Shown one piece after another: positions 11,169 to 21,960 of a stretch of DNA of 64,000 bases. Position 1 is the first letter of the stretch; every line of letters begins with the position of its first letter. The notes below the pieces were generated by a model that searched no databases, was not told where the DNA came from, and saw only the letters and a program-made list of their open reading frames with translations. The DNA is from Cephalopachus bancanus (lineage: Eukaryota; Chordata; Mammalia; Primates; Tarsiidae). The stretch lies in NCBI GenBank assembly GCA_027257055.1, contig JAPVLO010000161.1, positions 3,736,501 through 3,800,500 on the forward strand, in the 5' to 3' direction. A program made the position numbers and the translations under genes.

Positions 11169-11660
11169 AAAAGAGAAGTGAGTTTTAAAATAAAACAATG
11201 TAAATAATAACACAGTTGGTACTTAAACATTAAGATAATTGTAAATAGACCTGTCAGGGAAAGCTAAGGTGCTGTAACAAACAGATCCTCTTAAAGTACA
11301 AGACATTTACTGTTTTCTTGCAGGTATAGGATAGATGCATCCGGTTAGCAGAAGGTTTTCCTCCATGTAGTGTTTCAGGGCCCCAGGCTCCCTTTGTCTT
11401 GTCATCATCTGTATGCTCAAGGCTGTGTTGCGACTTTTAGGTTCAAGCACACAGAAAAGAGTAAAAGGAATACGGACGAGGTCCACAACTGTCTGAAATT
11501 CCCCAGCTCAGAGGGGGTACATGTCCCTTCAGCTCACTAAGCTATAACTTCATCATGTGTTCACATGTAACTGCAAAGAAGGCTGGGGAAAGGAGTCTAG
11601 AAGAAATCTAGCCTGCCCTGGGTTTTGAGCTAGCTGTCTCTGAATGTAAACGGTGAAATT
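11169..11660. other. unique 5' flank
   Basis: No recognised element. Confidence 0.35.
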
Positions 11661-11662
11661 TC

Positions 11663-11967
11663 GCCGGGCTCGGTGGCTCAACCTGTAATCCCGCGCCTTT
11701 GGGAGGCTGAAGTAAGTGGATTGCCTGAGCCCACGGGTTCGAGACCCGTCTGGGCAGGCGAGACCTCATCTCTACAATAAATCAAAAAATCAGCCGGTCG
11801 TGGTAGCGCATGCCTGTAGTTCTAGCTACTCGGAAGGCTGAGGCGGAAGGATCGCTGGAGCCCAGCAGGTCGAGGCTGCGGTGGCAGGGAGCGGCCGCTG
11901 CACTCCAGTCTGGGTGACAGAGTGAGACTCCAACGCAAACAACAACAACAACAAAAACAAAAACCAA
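11663..11967 (+). mobile_element. Alu SINE, young lineage
   Basis: Begins GCCGGGCTCGGTGGCTCAAC and ends in an (AAC)n tail. The B-box stem bases read ACGGG...CCCGT, still able to pair. A diverged duplication (GGTGAAATTTC and GATGAAGTTTC) flanks it. Confidence 0.94.
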
Positions 11968-12212
11968 AATGATGAAGTTTCAGAAATACTGCTTTTGGGG
12001 TTGGTGGCAGAATTCCTCGTAGAATTAGACCCAAGGAACAAGATGGCAGTTAAGGATTCCTTATGACAGGGAAGAGCTAATGAATTTTAGTCCCATTGAT
12101 ACTTAATACTGAATTTTACTTTTCCTCATTCTCCACTGTAATTCCCACAATATACTCTGCTCTTCTGTAAAATCTGCTACACTTAACTGTCTTGCTTGGA
12201 GGTGCCTGGGCA

Positions 12213-12743
12213 TGAAGGATGGAATTAGGCAGAATAATCCTCCCCCCTCCCACAAAGATGTCATAGCCCCAATCCCCAAGCACCTATGAATATGCAGCAT
12301 AGTTTACATGGCAAAAGGGACTTTGTAGATGTGATTAAAATGAAAGACCATGAGATGGGAGATTATCCCGGATTATCCAGGTAGACCCAATCTAATCACA
12401 TGAGTCCTCGTAAGCGGGGAATCTTTTCTGGCTGTGATCAGAGAACCAAAGAGATGGTAGCATGAGGATAGCTCAGTCTGACATTGTTCACTTTGACGAT
12501 GGACGATGGAGTCGTGAGGCAAGCAGAGTGGAAAGCTTCCAGAAGTCAAAAAAGGCAAAAAGAAAACGGATTGCCCCCTAAACCTACACAAAAGAAAGCA
12601 GCCCTGCTGACACCTTGATCTTAGCCCAGTGAGATCTGGGTTGGACTTCTGACCTTCAGAACTGTCGGAGAACAAATTTGTGTCGTTTTTAAGCCACTGA
12701 GTTGGTGGTTATTTTTCATAGTAGCAACATAAAAATGAATACA
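12213..12743 (+). mobile_element. MLT1-type solo LTR (ERVL-MaLR)
   Basis: Shows the MLT1 order: TTAGGCAGAATAATCC, GGGACTTTGTAGATGTGATT, GGATTATCCAGGTAGACCCA, CCCTGCTGACACCTTGATCT, ACAAATTTGTGTCGTTTTTA, ending near GAATACAG. About 530 bp, near full length, no internal sequence. Confidence 0.88.
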
Positions 12744-14085
12744 GGAACCTAAGTCTCTGGCTGAGAAAAAATATGAATGAGAGGAGATGGAGACATAGAC
12801 AAATATTGACCTGGTCACCAAGGGTTAAGTGGAACTGGAGGTGGCAAGGACAGTCAGGTGAAGGGGACACCCCTGGCAGTCCTTGGGGAGGGTCCTAGAT
12901 TTCCTGCAGCAACTGGAATAAAGGATTTTAAAGGAAAGGGTGGCCCATGAACCCAGGGAACTTGGGGACAATTGGATTACATGTTCTTGGCCTTGAAGTA
13001 GGTTAAAGATGGCTAAGACAAAAATCCCAGAAACTTCTGTCCACCCCAGAAATCCCACCTTCTTTACATGAACTGCGTAACCTTTGCTCACTTCCAGAAG
13101 ACTTGCAGAGTGCTTTGGGCTGTTCCAAGTAAAACAAAATGATCAAAATCATGCTTTTCTGGGTGTCTTCTCTGAACAAGTTGTCCCATTTGACAAAATA
13201 ACAGAGCCACCACCAGAAGCTTCATGAAACTGCCCAGGGGAGCTGGTCTTGAGTCCAAGCTACCACCCTTAAGAGAGAGATTGCTACTCCCTGTCAACTA
13301 GCAAATATATAACGAGAAAGGCAGCCTGGGGTCTGCAAATACACATTTAGCAAATACACATAAATACACATTTAACACTCCAGTGCACAGGTTATTAGAC
13401 ACCAGGTTGTAGACAAAGGAGGCGAGACGGAGCAGGGACCCCTGTTTTTAGAGACCTGCCAGGTCAGGGAGTGGGGTTAAGAGTGGAGGGCCCTCCATAA
13501 CTGTCCCTTTCTTGAATGGTGCCCCTTCCTGGTTCCAGTCCCCATAGTCCCCTGCGTTTCCCACTTGCCTCATTCACTCATGCCCAGCAGGGTCAGCCTC
13601 ACACAGCTTCTGTGTGATGGTTGACAGGGAGACCTTAGCCTCTTGGCCTCTCCTCTATACACTCATCCCAAAGCAAGTGCTGATCCCACCAAGGTTTTAT
13701 TCACACTAATGATGGGCAATGAATAGGCGGTGAAAAGTCGCCTCTTTACACTTTCCTTATTTTTTTCACTAAGAATCTATAAGAGCAGGCAATCTTCTGC
13801 TTCTATAAACCTTTAATACATTTGGAAAAGAGGCACACATGAGTAAAATAAAGGCACGCGCATATGAAGGGCTGGAGTGGGCCTCGTCTACATTTCAGAA
13901 GACCCTCTCGAGGCCCAGGCATTGCCAGAGGTGATGATCTTGAGAGCAGTGGGTGGGTTCCTAGGGAAGGGAGGAGGGAAAGGTATTCCAGAGATAGCTG
14001 GTTGGACTGGATCTCCTGAAGCAGTGTGACTCTGAGGACAATGGGACAAGCCACCTTGTTTCTCCTAGCTACAGTTTAATAATAT
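12744..14085. other. unique 5' flank
   Basis: No gene recognised. A small internal repeat of AAATACACAT(TT) units lies at 13336-13375. Confidence 0.35.
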
Positions 14086-14087
14086 TG

Positions 14088-14255
14088 ACCTGCATGGTGG
14101 CTCAAGCCTGTAAACCCAGCACTTTGGGAGGCTGGGGCAGAAGGATCATTTGAGCCCAGGAGGACGAGGCTGTGGTGAGCTGAGATCATGCCACTGTACT
14201 CCAGCCTGGCTGGCAGTGAGACTGTGACTGAAAAAAACAAACACATACACCCCCT
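14088..14255 (+). mobile_element. monomeric Alu-related element
   Basis: Left-arm start (GCACTTTGGGAGGCTGGGG) joins to right-arm-like sequence (GAGCTGAGATCATGCCACTG) without the A-rich linker. Old fossil monomer type. Confidence 0.8.
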
Positions 14256-14334
14256 CCAACACACACAATTTTGATATGATCTATTTTACAATTTGTCTTT
14301 TCTGCTAGATAATGAGCATCAAGTGGGTAGGAAA

Positions 14335-14405
14335 CATGTATTCACTATGCCCTGCCCAGAATGGTACATCACAAACACTCAATAAATATTCAATCATTGA
14401 ATAAG
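14335..14405 (+). repeat. L2 LINE 3' tail
   Basis: CCCTGCCCAGAATGGTACAT followed by CACTCAATAAATATTCAATC matches the L2 3' terminus. Confidence 0.65.
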
Positions 14406-14486
14406 TCAGTGAATAGGTACTTTGCAGATTTGTAGACACATTTGTAGATAAAAAGCTGCACATGTTAGGAGCACTTTTTCTTCTTT

Positions 14487-14775
14487 GTTTTTTTGAGTTG
14501 GAATTTCAACCTATTACCCAGGCTGGAGTGCAATGGCATGTTCATGGTCACCACAGCCTCAACCTGCTGGGCTCAGGCAGTCCTTCTGCCTCAGCCTTCC
14601 AAGTAGCTGGAGTTACAGGTGTGTGCCACCACACATGGCTAACTTTTTTGATTTATTGTAGAGACGAGGTCTTGTCACGTTGTCCAGGCTGGTCTTGAAC
14701 CCCTGGTCTCGGGCAATCCTCTCACCTCAGCCTCCCAAAGTGCTGGGATTACAGGCTTGAGCCGCCATGCTTGGC
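14487..14775 (-). mobile_element. Alu SINE, antisense
   Basis: Full-length, moderately decayed copy starting with a T-rich tail and ending near GCCGCCATGCTTGGC. Confidence 0.93.
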
Positions 14776-14852
14776 AGAAGTTCTTTGATAGGGCTCCAGG
14801 GAGGACTGGAATACTAAACTGGGTCAGAATTTGAAAGGGAATCCAACAGTAG

Positions 14853-15175
14853 GCCTGGCATGGTGGCTCACGTCTGTCATCCTAGCACTTTGGGAAGATT
14901 TGGTGGGAGGATTGCTCGAGCCCAGGAGTTTGAGACCAGTCTAGGCAGCATAGCAAAATCTTGTCTCTACAAAAAAGAAGAGGAAACATAAATTAGACAG
15001 GCATGGTGGTGTGCACTTAGTAGTCCCAGCTACTCGGAGGATGAGGCAGGCGGATCACTTGAGCCCAGGAGGTCAAGGCTGCAGTGAGCTGTGAGGTGAA
15101 CTATCATTGTGATTGTGCTGCTGCCTCAGTGCCTCAGTGACTGAAGCAGCCTCACCCACCCCTCAGAGAGAGACA
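14853..15175 (+). mobile_element. old AluJ-like SINE
   Basis: Linker CTACAAAAAAGAAGAGG and no CAATAAATC form. The right-arm end is heavily diverged. Target-site duplication of 14 bp with one mismatch (GAATCCAACAGTAG at 14839-14852; 15176-15189). Confidence 0.9.
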
Positions 15176-15189
15176 GAATCCAATAGTAG

Positions 15190-15540
15190 AGAAGATACAT
15201 TTCAGTGAAAATCCAAACCCAAGGCTGCTCTGCAACTCCTAGGAGACTCCAGTTGATTTTTCATGTAAAAAGATGTAAAACATGCATACCTATCATATGT
15301 ATATTTATTTAGAAATTATTTACATGCTTGACTGCATGGATGAATTACATATGTTAGAACATGGAACCTCTAATGTTTTCTTCTAAATCCTAATGGGCTG
15401 TCTTGCACCCACACTTTGGAAGCCACTGATGCTGGGTGATAAAATCTTGATCAGAGGAGGTGATTTGGGGTGAAGGACAGGTGGATTCTGATTCTTGTTT
15501 CCACCAACTACCCTCCTATCTCTGTTGCAGTGATTTGAAT
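15190..15540. other. unique 5' flank
   Basis: No recognised element. Confidence 0.35.
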
Positions 15541-15572
15541 AACAACAATAGTAACTAATATTTATTGAATGC

Positions 15573-16012
15573 TGAGAGAATGAGATGCAAACAGGCAATG
15601 GCCAGGCCATACGAGACAATAGAGTTCTGACCCAAAATATCTGCAGCAAGCAGCCTGGGAAACTCAACCATGACTTCTGCAGCAATCAGTTCCAAATGGC
15701 CAGGACATGATCGATAACCACCAACTTCCCTAATTTTTGCCCCACTTCCAACCAACAAAAGCCTAATATGTCCTCCTTACCAATCGCGTTGGACATCTCA
15801 CTTCCAGCGAACACATCTCAGGCTTCTTTAGTCCAGCAGCCTTCAATCAAGTCACACCTATCTCCTCGATCTCCATAAAGCTTTCTCTTCCTCAGCCTGC
15901 CTTTGAATCTCTGCCACACGCAGGAGATGGTGGCTGAACCCCTCGCAATAGCGAGCTCAGAATAAACAGACTTTGCTTGTTCTTATGTGAGTGGTCTTTG
16001 TTTATTTCCACA
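15573..16012 (+). mobile_element. solo LTR, ERV1-like (copy B)
   Basis: Starts TGAGAGAATGAG and ends TTTCCACA, about 440 bp. It is related to 2695-3265 and has AATAAA at 15961-15966 followed by CTTTGCTTGTTCTTATG. Shorter than copy A and without its 22-bp duplication. Confidence 0.7.
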
Positions 16013-16103
16013 GTGTTTACAACATGCCTAGCACTGAGCTAAGTGCTTTACATATGTTAGCTTATTTATCCTTGCAACTTCATGAAGTAGTATTAGGAGT
16101 TTT

Positions 16104-16390
16104 CTTTTTTTTGAGTTGGAGTCTCACTCTTGTTGCCCTGCCTGGAGTGGAATGCTCGCAGACACCACAGCCTCAACCTGCTGGGTTCAGGCGATCCTTC
16201 TGCCTCAGCCTTCCAAGTAGCTGGAGCTACAGGTGTGTACTACCATGCTCGGCTTATTTTTTGATTTACTGTAGAGATGAGGTCTCACAAACTGCCTAGG
16301 CTGGTCTCGAACGCGCAGGCTCAGGCAATCCTCTCGCCCTGGCCTCTCCAAGTGCTTGGTATTATAGGCTTGAGCCACCGGACCCGGCTT
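16104..16390 (-). mobile_element. Alu SINE, antisense, inside a MIR
   Basis: Full-length copy from a T tract to GAGCCACCGGACCCGGC. It interrupts the antisense MIR. Confidence 0.93.
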
Positions 16391-16589
16391 GGAATTTTTT
16401 TTTTTTTATGTTGTCCAGTTGGGGAAACATAATATCCACAGAAGTTAGGTAACTTGTCCAAAGTCACACAGCGAATTAAATGGTGAGGCTAGGTTGATGT
16501 GTGTATAATGCCTTAATGCCTGACTCACAGCTCTGAGGCACTGAGCATACTCAGCACAGCTTGGTCACTCCTTATTTATTTATCCCTCT

Positions 16590-16700
16590 TGTAATTCCCC
16601 TTCCTCCACTACAGTGTGAATTCTTGGAGAGGGGTGGGGAGATTTGTGTCTTTTTCCCCCTTAGAAACGTCTCTAGTATGTATTGCAATGCTCAGTGTCT
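16590..16700 (+). repeat. L2 LINE 3' fragment
   Basis: GTGTGAATTCTTGGAGAGG and GATTTGTGTCTTTTT resemble the L2 3' UTR. Weak match. Confidence 0.5.
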
Positions 16701-17019
16701 TATGAGAGTGAAGGCTTTGCTTCTCTGCTTCTGGTGAAAGTAATTGGATTGGTGAAAACTCTGTGGAGAAACGAGTCCCTGGTTTTTCTTAGTGAATCTC
16801 CAAGTATTTTTAGTTTCTATGATGGATGCAATGCAAGGGACTTTTACGGGGCAAACAAAGGGGATAAATTCATGTCAGAAGTAAATGTTATCTGAGCCAT
16901 GACTGATGAGTGAAAAACGTATATGAAATAAAAATCCTTGGTGACCTATGTGATGCCGGGTGGGGTGCAGTGTGTTACTCCATGAGTTCTTGGACTCTGC
17001 CATAGAAAAGGATTTCAGA

Positions 17020-17535
17020 GTGAGTCCCAAGTATAGTTTAAGACAGAATTTATTAGAAAAAGATATGCCCAAAGAGGATGGGTGCCTTAATTGAAAGAAC
17101 ACATGCTTGTCTTTGGCAAGAAGTCTTATATACTTTTATAATGATGATTAAGCAAGCCATGAACTAAGAAGGGTGGGCTGCAGGTATCTGATCACAAGTT
17201 TTGATCACCATCTCTCAACCTTCTAAGATTACAAAGGTCTTCTAAATAATTAAAGTTAGTGTCTACCTAGATTTGGGCTCTTCTTAGAACATCATGGCTG
17301 CATTTTGGCTAATTCTCTTTTGTTTCTGTTATTTACTTTACTGAGATACACATTCCAGCCGACAAGGTAGTCATGTCCGATGTGCCTGTTCGATTGGGTG
17401 AAGGTTATGTACTGATAGGAAAGATGTCTGAACACTTACCCTATTTTAATTTAAACCTGCCTATAAGGAAGTTATCCATCTATGTCACCTGCCTCACTAT
17501 GGACAGAAATACATTAGTCTTTCAGTTTGTTCCAA
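17020..17535 (-). repeat. possible antisense LTR fragment, family not recognised
   Basis: Begins with AGTATAGTTTAAGACAGAAT then TTATTAGAAAAAG, a pattern like the reverse poly(A) end of an LTR. Runs without ORFs to about 17535. Family and ends uncertain. Confidence 0.3.
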
Positions 17536-17620
17536 CAACCAACCCCCCTTGAAAAAGTTTCTGTAGTTTAACTGAGTTTTATAATTGACAGGGAAAGATT
17601 TTTGGAGTCATTCAAGATAA

Positions 17621-17622
<2 letters not shown>

Positions 17623-17662
<40 letters not shown>
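17623..17662 (+). repeat. (TG)n microsatellite at an Alu tail
   Basis: About 40 bases of pure TG/GT repeats at the 3' (poly-A) side of the adjoining antisense Alu, as often grows from an SINE tail. Confidence 0.95.
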
Positions 17663-17663
<1 letters not shown>

Positions 17664-17946
17664 TGTGTTGGAGTCTCACTCTGTTGCCCAGACTAGAGTG
17701 CAGTAGCATGCTCACAGCCACTGCAGCCTCGACCTGCTGGGCTCAGGCTATTCTTCCACTTCAGTCTTTCAAGTAGCTGGAACTACAGGCATGTGATATT
17801 ATGCCTGGCTAATTTTTTTTATTTATTGTAGAGATGAGGTCTAGCCAAGTTGCTTGGGCTGGTCTAGAACCCCTGGTCTCAGGCAATCCTCTTGCCTCGG
17901 CCTCCCAAAGTACTGAGATTACAGGCTTGAGCCACCACGCCCGGCC
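17663..17946 (-). mobile_element. Alu SINE, antisense
   Basis: Full-length, moderately decayed copy ending CACCACGCCCGGCC. Flanks (AAGATAATTT and AGGATAAATTT) look like a diverged target-site duplication if the TG repeat is taken as part of the tail. Confidence 0.93.
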
Positions 17947-17949
17947 TTA

Positions 17950-19789
17950 GGATAAATTTTAAAATCAAGAACTAATTTGTTCTTTGGTGATAGAAGTGGT
18001 GCTAGTACCCAGACCTCTTAGTGCACAGACCACACAGTCACTGAAGTATAGCTTTGTTGGTTTTAGAATCAGCTGACATATGATAAATATTAACCTGATT
18101 GTGTTTTTGTGTAAATAGCATGTGCTAGGCAGGTCCTTAAAGTTTTAGGGTCACTAACTGCATTGAGAATCTGATGAAAGTTTTGGGTCTTTTCCCCAGA
18201 AAAATTATCCATAAGTCATACACACACATTTTCATATCTGATTGTGGGGTATTCATAGACTCCTGAAGTCTGCAGTCTACCTAGGGTGCCTCTGGGAGAG
18301 GAACTGGCTAGGGACATGGAACAATGCTTTTGAGCAGAATTGAGGGCACAGCTAAAGTTGGACACCACAATTAGCAATGTTCTCAAGCTCGGAGATGATG
18401 TGGCTTTCCGTGGGTACATTCTCTTGCCTGGGTGCTTAGGTGGAGAAAGAAGAAATTGAGTTTGGTTCAGAGTTGGGTATTGCTGGGCAGGGACAGTGGG
18501 AGAGCATATATATGTGAGTGTGTGAATTGCAGGTACTATCAGGATTGTGTTTGAAATAAATAAATAACCATGAACACCAGGAAGGGTAGGGAAGGAACTC
18601 AAGAGAGAACTGAGAAACATGGATATTTGCAAGGGAGATTGGTTGCTTGTAGCTGTAGAGTGTGTATGATTGGAGTTGAGAATGAGAGAGGTAAAAGGTG
18701 AAGGAGCATGATCACAGGATGAGATTTTAATGCAGGATTGCAGAAGTGGAGCACTCCCGTGTGATGACAGGGCTCAGAGTATGACCATGACAGTGTTACT
18801 CATTGAGGTTAGAGTGTCAAATGTTGTTTTTGAACCCAGAGGCTGCCCAGGATGCATGTGGGAGCTGAGGGAGACTCCTATAGGATGCATGAGGAAGTTA
18901 TGAGTTAATTTGGGACAGGGGCCTCTTTTTCTTTACTCCCTGAAATCTAGCTGAGGTCCTATCTTGCCTAAAAACCTACATATTACTCTGAGGCTGTTTT
19001 CTATACTTTGCTTCCTGTTTCCCATTCCCAAATCTGCACATGCTTGAGAGGCAGTCCCACCTGGATTCAGAGCCACCACTGCTGTCGGACCCTAGCCCAA
19101 TGTCTCAGTCTCCCCAGTTTCAGTCCTGTGACTGAGTGAATGGTCACAATTTATTTTTTGCAAAAGCTTCTATTGATTGTGCTAGCTCCATCTGCAGTGT
19201 GGTTATAATAACACCCCGCTCAACTGAGTATCCAGTGAGATGATGGTCAATAACCCAAGCTTCTTCCCACTCAGCCTCCCTCCTTCTTGCCCAACATGTG
19301 TGGTTAAAAATCGTTCTTTGCAGCTTTTGATGTGACTCGTTTTGTTTGTTTTGCATCCACTTTCTTGTAGATTATGCAAAGTGAACACCCTTTCACGTAG
19401 GCATAGAGTTCCAAAGGAATGAAATAAAAAGATTGTGATGTTTTTTCATGTACTTTTCTATGTTAAGAAATAAAAACTTAAAATAAGAAGCATATACAAA
19501 ACGAAAACAACCCCCCACACACACAAATACAAACCCAACAGAAAAAGAGAAAACAAAAAAACTTTAATGAAATCGAAATGATGAGGTGGAAATCACCACA
19601 TTCCTTTGGCGTTGCTGCCTGATTTTTATCAGTTGATGGTCTGGTTTCTATATTAGGCCCAAGGAATTAAATGGATCATAGAAAGGGTTTGAATTCCTGT
19701 ATTTCGAACTCGTGGGTTTTGGGAAGAGGAAGAGGTCGTGGAAAGTCAGTAGCAAAAAAACAAAAACCCAAAACAAAACAACTTGTAAC
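17950..19789. other. unique 5' flank upstream of the CpG island
   Basis: No repeat or gene recognised with confidence. A-rich sequence at 19490-19560 includes CCCCCCACACACAC. A 138-codon minus-strand ORF at 18216-18632 has no recognisable domain. Confidence 0.4.
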
Positions 19790-20781
19790 TAAATGCGAAC
19801 AAAGGTGGGGGTGAGGTGGATGGTTCGAGTCCTCGCACGGAGAGAACCTCCCCAGCCCTCTAATGCCCGGCCTGGCTCCGAAAGTCACAGAATCCGAGTC
19901 TCCAGGCCGGATTTTCCCTCTAGCCATTCCCGGCCACGCAAAGCGGAGCAGCGAGCACACAGAAAGGGATGTCTTCATCGCCAAGCAGGATGGAGCAGAC
20001 CCGCCCGTTCGGGGAGTGCTGAGAACCAGAGGGTCCCTCCGGCGCCGGCCGCAGCCAGCATGACTTGACCGGCCCCAGCCCGCGCGGTCGCCGCTCTCCA
20101 GGCGCCCCCGCCCTGCCCGGGTGCGCGCGCACGAGCCGGCGAGCCGGGGAGCTGTGCGCTCAGCAGCCTGCGGGCGGCGGCGGCCGACAGGCTCCCGGGG
20201 CCAGGGCGGCCGGGGGCGGCGGAGGAGGAGCCGGCGCCGCAGCCGCTCCCCTCGGGCCGCGCCCCGCCCTCCGCCGCCACCTGCGCGAACCCTCCGGGCT
20301 CCCAGTCCCGGGGCTGTGTGGCTCCCGGTGCCGCAGCGGCGGTGTCACCGCGTCCGCCCATTGGGAGACTCGGCGTTTGGCGCCTGGGGGCGCGGGACGA
20401 GCCGCGCGGCAGGGGCTGGCGATCGGAGGGTGCGCCGGCGCGCGTCGGTCCCCGCCGCGCTCCCCACGGCGTCTGGGGAGGGGGTCAGAGAACTGCTGTG
20501 ACTTTTGCGATCCGACTCCTTCCGGCCAGCCTCGCGACCCGCCACCTGCGAGACAGGCCAGTGCGCCCGGCAGGCCCCGAAGGCGCTCGGCTTGGTGTTG
20601 GGACTTGGAACGTGTCCGGGAGCCGGCGGCGCTGTGCGCGCTGGTGAGTTTGCCGGCGGGGTGGGGTGGCCCCGTGCGCGGGGGCGGAGAGGACGTCGCG
20701 CTCGGCCCCTGCGTCCGCCCCCTAGTGCTGTCCCCACTTTGAGAGTAATCGAGACTTGAGCGTGACTGCGGAGCGGCGAGG

Positions 20782-20838
20782 ATGCGGGCGCCCGGCGCGG
20801 GCTTCCTCTCTGCCCGGCGTGATGGAGCGGATCGGTGA
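20782..20838 (+). other. upstream ORF candidate 1 in GALNT17 5' UTR (18 codons)
   Basis: ATG at 20782 opens 18 codons and stops at TGA 20836-20838, about 565 bases before the GALNT17 start. It only matters if transcription starts upstream of it. There is no sign of peptide conservation to judge from. Confidence 0.35.
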
Positions 20839-20881
20839 GCGGAACAAAGGCGCCCGCCCCGGGGAGCGGGTCCTCGGCTGA
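20822..20881 (+). other. upstream ORF candidate 2 in GALNT17 5' UTR (19 codons)
   Basis: ATG at 20822 opens 19 codons and ends at TGA 20879-20881. It overlaps candidate 1 in another frame. Its relevance depends on the unknown transcription start. Confidence 0.35.
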
Positions 20882-21203
20882 AGCGCGCCGGCAGCGCGCC
20901 GCGACGGCGGTCTGCGGGCGAGGGTGGTGGCCGTGCGGCCCGAGGCGCGGCGCGCTACGCCGCGGGAGGGCGGCGATCGCTGAGCCTGGCACCTGCGCGC
21001 CGCTCCCTCCACCGCTCTCGGGCAGCCCCGCCTGCCGGTCCCGGGGTCTGAGGCGCCGGCGGCCCGAGGTCCGGAGGCGAACCCCTTGTTGGTGGAGAGG
21101 AGAGACCCCCGGCCCCCGGCCTTTCGCCAAGACTCCGGGTAGAAGCCGCGCGCCGCGGACTGAGCAGGCGTCTCGGGGAGCACTTCTGCAACCCGGGGCT
21201 TCC

Positions 21204-21209
21204 ATGTGA
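21204..21209 (+). other. minimal start-stop upstream ORF (ATGTGA)
   Basis: An ATG is followed immediately by TGA, 194 bases before the GALNT17 ATG and out of frame with it. It is the only ATG between 20825 and the main start. Such one-codon elements can stall ribosomes and lower translation of the main frame. Effect here is inferred. Confidence 0.45.
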
Positions 21210-21403
21210 GCCATTCCGTTCTCCCTGCGACCGCCCCGTCCTCCCAGCGGTCTCCGCTGCCCAAGCATCTGTGCCGTGGGGCTCCCCGGCTGGGGTTCTC
21301 GCCGGCCGTCTGGCGTGTGAGACTCGCACGGCCCCGGCTGCCCCGCGCCTCGCCGGAGCCCGAGGGGTCGCGGGTCCGGGGCGAGGGCCGGTCGGGCTCT
21401 TTG

Positions 21404-21641
21404 ATGGCTTCACTGAGAAGAGTCAAAGTGCTGCTGGTGTTGAACTTGATCGCCGTGGCCGGCTTCGTGCTCTTCCTGGCCAAGTGCCGGCCCATCGCGG
21501 TGCGCAGCGGAGACGCCTTCCACGAGATTCGGCCGCGCGCCGAGGCGGCCAACCTCAGCGCGCACAGCGCCAGCCCCATCCAGGATGCGGTCCTGAAGCG
21601 CCTCTCGCTGCTGGAGGACATCGTCTACCGGCAGCTGAACG
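21404..21641 (+). CDS. GALNT17: GALNT17 coding exon 1 (polypeptide GalNAc-transferase-like protein 17, N-terminus)
   Basis: GALNT17 belongs to the polypeptide N-acetylgalactosaminyltransferase family, Golgi type II membrane proteins that start mucin-type O-glycosylation. It is a divergent member expressed mainly in brain and linked to membrane trafficking and macropinocytosis; its own transferase activity is poorly established. The exon encodes 79 complete residues plus one base. Residues 1-8 are a short basic cytoplasmic tail (MASLRRVK). Residues about 9-26 are a hydrophobic signal anchor (VLLVLNLIAVAGFVLFLA). Then comes the start of the lumenal stem, with an N-glycosylation sequon at Asn50 (NLS) and a Leu-rich, probably helical stretch ending EDIVYRQLN. 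I recognised this N-terminus from the human protein, about 598 aa in full; from memory the only difference is Ala at position 48 where human has Val. The ATG is the first in this frame, since no in-frame ATG occurs upstream in the CpG island. The start context has T at -3 and G at +4, so it is only moderate. The exon ends in phase 1 at a splice donor. Catalytic and ricin-type lectin domains must be encoded beyond the window. Confidence 0.96.
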
Positions 21642-21650
21642 GTAAGGACG
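21642..21650 (+). other. GALNT17: 5' splice site of GALNT17 exon 1 (start of intron 1)
   Basis: The exon ends in AACG and the intron begins GTAAGG, a good match to the GT(A/G)AGT donor consensus. The break after the first base of codon 80 agrees with the known protein, which continues LNG. No acceptor that restores GALNT17 coding is visible in the following 42 kb, as expected for this very long first intron. Confidence 0.93.
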
Positions 21651-21960
21651 CGCTCCGGCGCCCATGGGGCTCGGCGCGGGCGGGCAGGGTACTGGGTGAA
21701 CCCCGGGGCCCTGCGCCCTGTGCCCGGGACCCGGCACCCTCTGCCTCGCGCGCTCCCTCTTACCCTCCCTGCCCCGTCTGGGCAGGAGGCCGGGGCTGCT
21801 GGAAAGAACTACCTGCTTCTTTTCCGGGCCCCAACTGCAAGTTTTGTTTTATCCTGGAAACATGTCAGCGCAGTTGTCTCCTGGACCCCGCGTGCGGGCA
21901 GGAAATCATTCCCCGGCGACTCCGGCACGAGCGCGGAAACTAGTGGAGCGGCCAAATGGG

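Larger units (their letters stand above)
15541..16530 (-). repeat. MIR SINE, antisense, split by an LTR and an Alu
   Basis: MIR pieces lie at 15541-15572 (ACTAATATTTATTGAATGC), 16013-16103 (CTAGCACTGAGCTAAGTGCT) and 16400-16530 (TAACTTGTCCAAAGTCACAC). They are separated by the solo LTR and an Alu, giving a three-layer insertion history. Confidence 0.85.
19790..21960 (+). promoter_or_regulatory. GALNT17: CpG island: GALNT17 promoter and 5' UTR region
   Basis: The sequence changes from AT-rich flank (an A-rich stretch near 19490-19560) to dense CpG from about 19.8 kb. CpG density is extreme between about 20040 and 21780 and falls off by about 21960. It contains GC boxes, for example GGGGCGG at 20681-20687 and CCGCCC at 20354-20359. 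The second is followed directly by ATTGG (20360-20364), an inverted CCAAT box. No convincing TATA box was seen, which fits dispersed initiation from a CpG island. The exact transcription start cannot be set from sequence alone. No Alu or other repeat interrupts the island. Confidence 0.9.

Noticed and set aside
18216..18632. 138-codon minus-strand ORF
   Set aside because: No domain, no paralogue recognised, no splice or promoter context. Consistent with chance.
20345..21268. 307-codon minus-strand ORF and several overlapping long ORFs in the CpG island
   Set aside because: High G+C removes stop codons in all frames. The translations are Arg/Pro/Gly/Ala-rich, start arbitrarily and overlap the recognised GALNT17 promoter and exon.
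21206..21403. In-frame N-terminal extension of GALNT17
   Set aside because: The open frame upstream of the ATG begins only at a GTG; there is no in-frame ATG, and the recognised protein starts at 21404.
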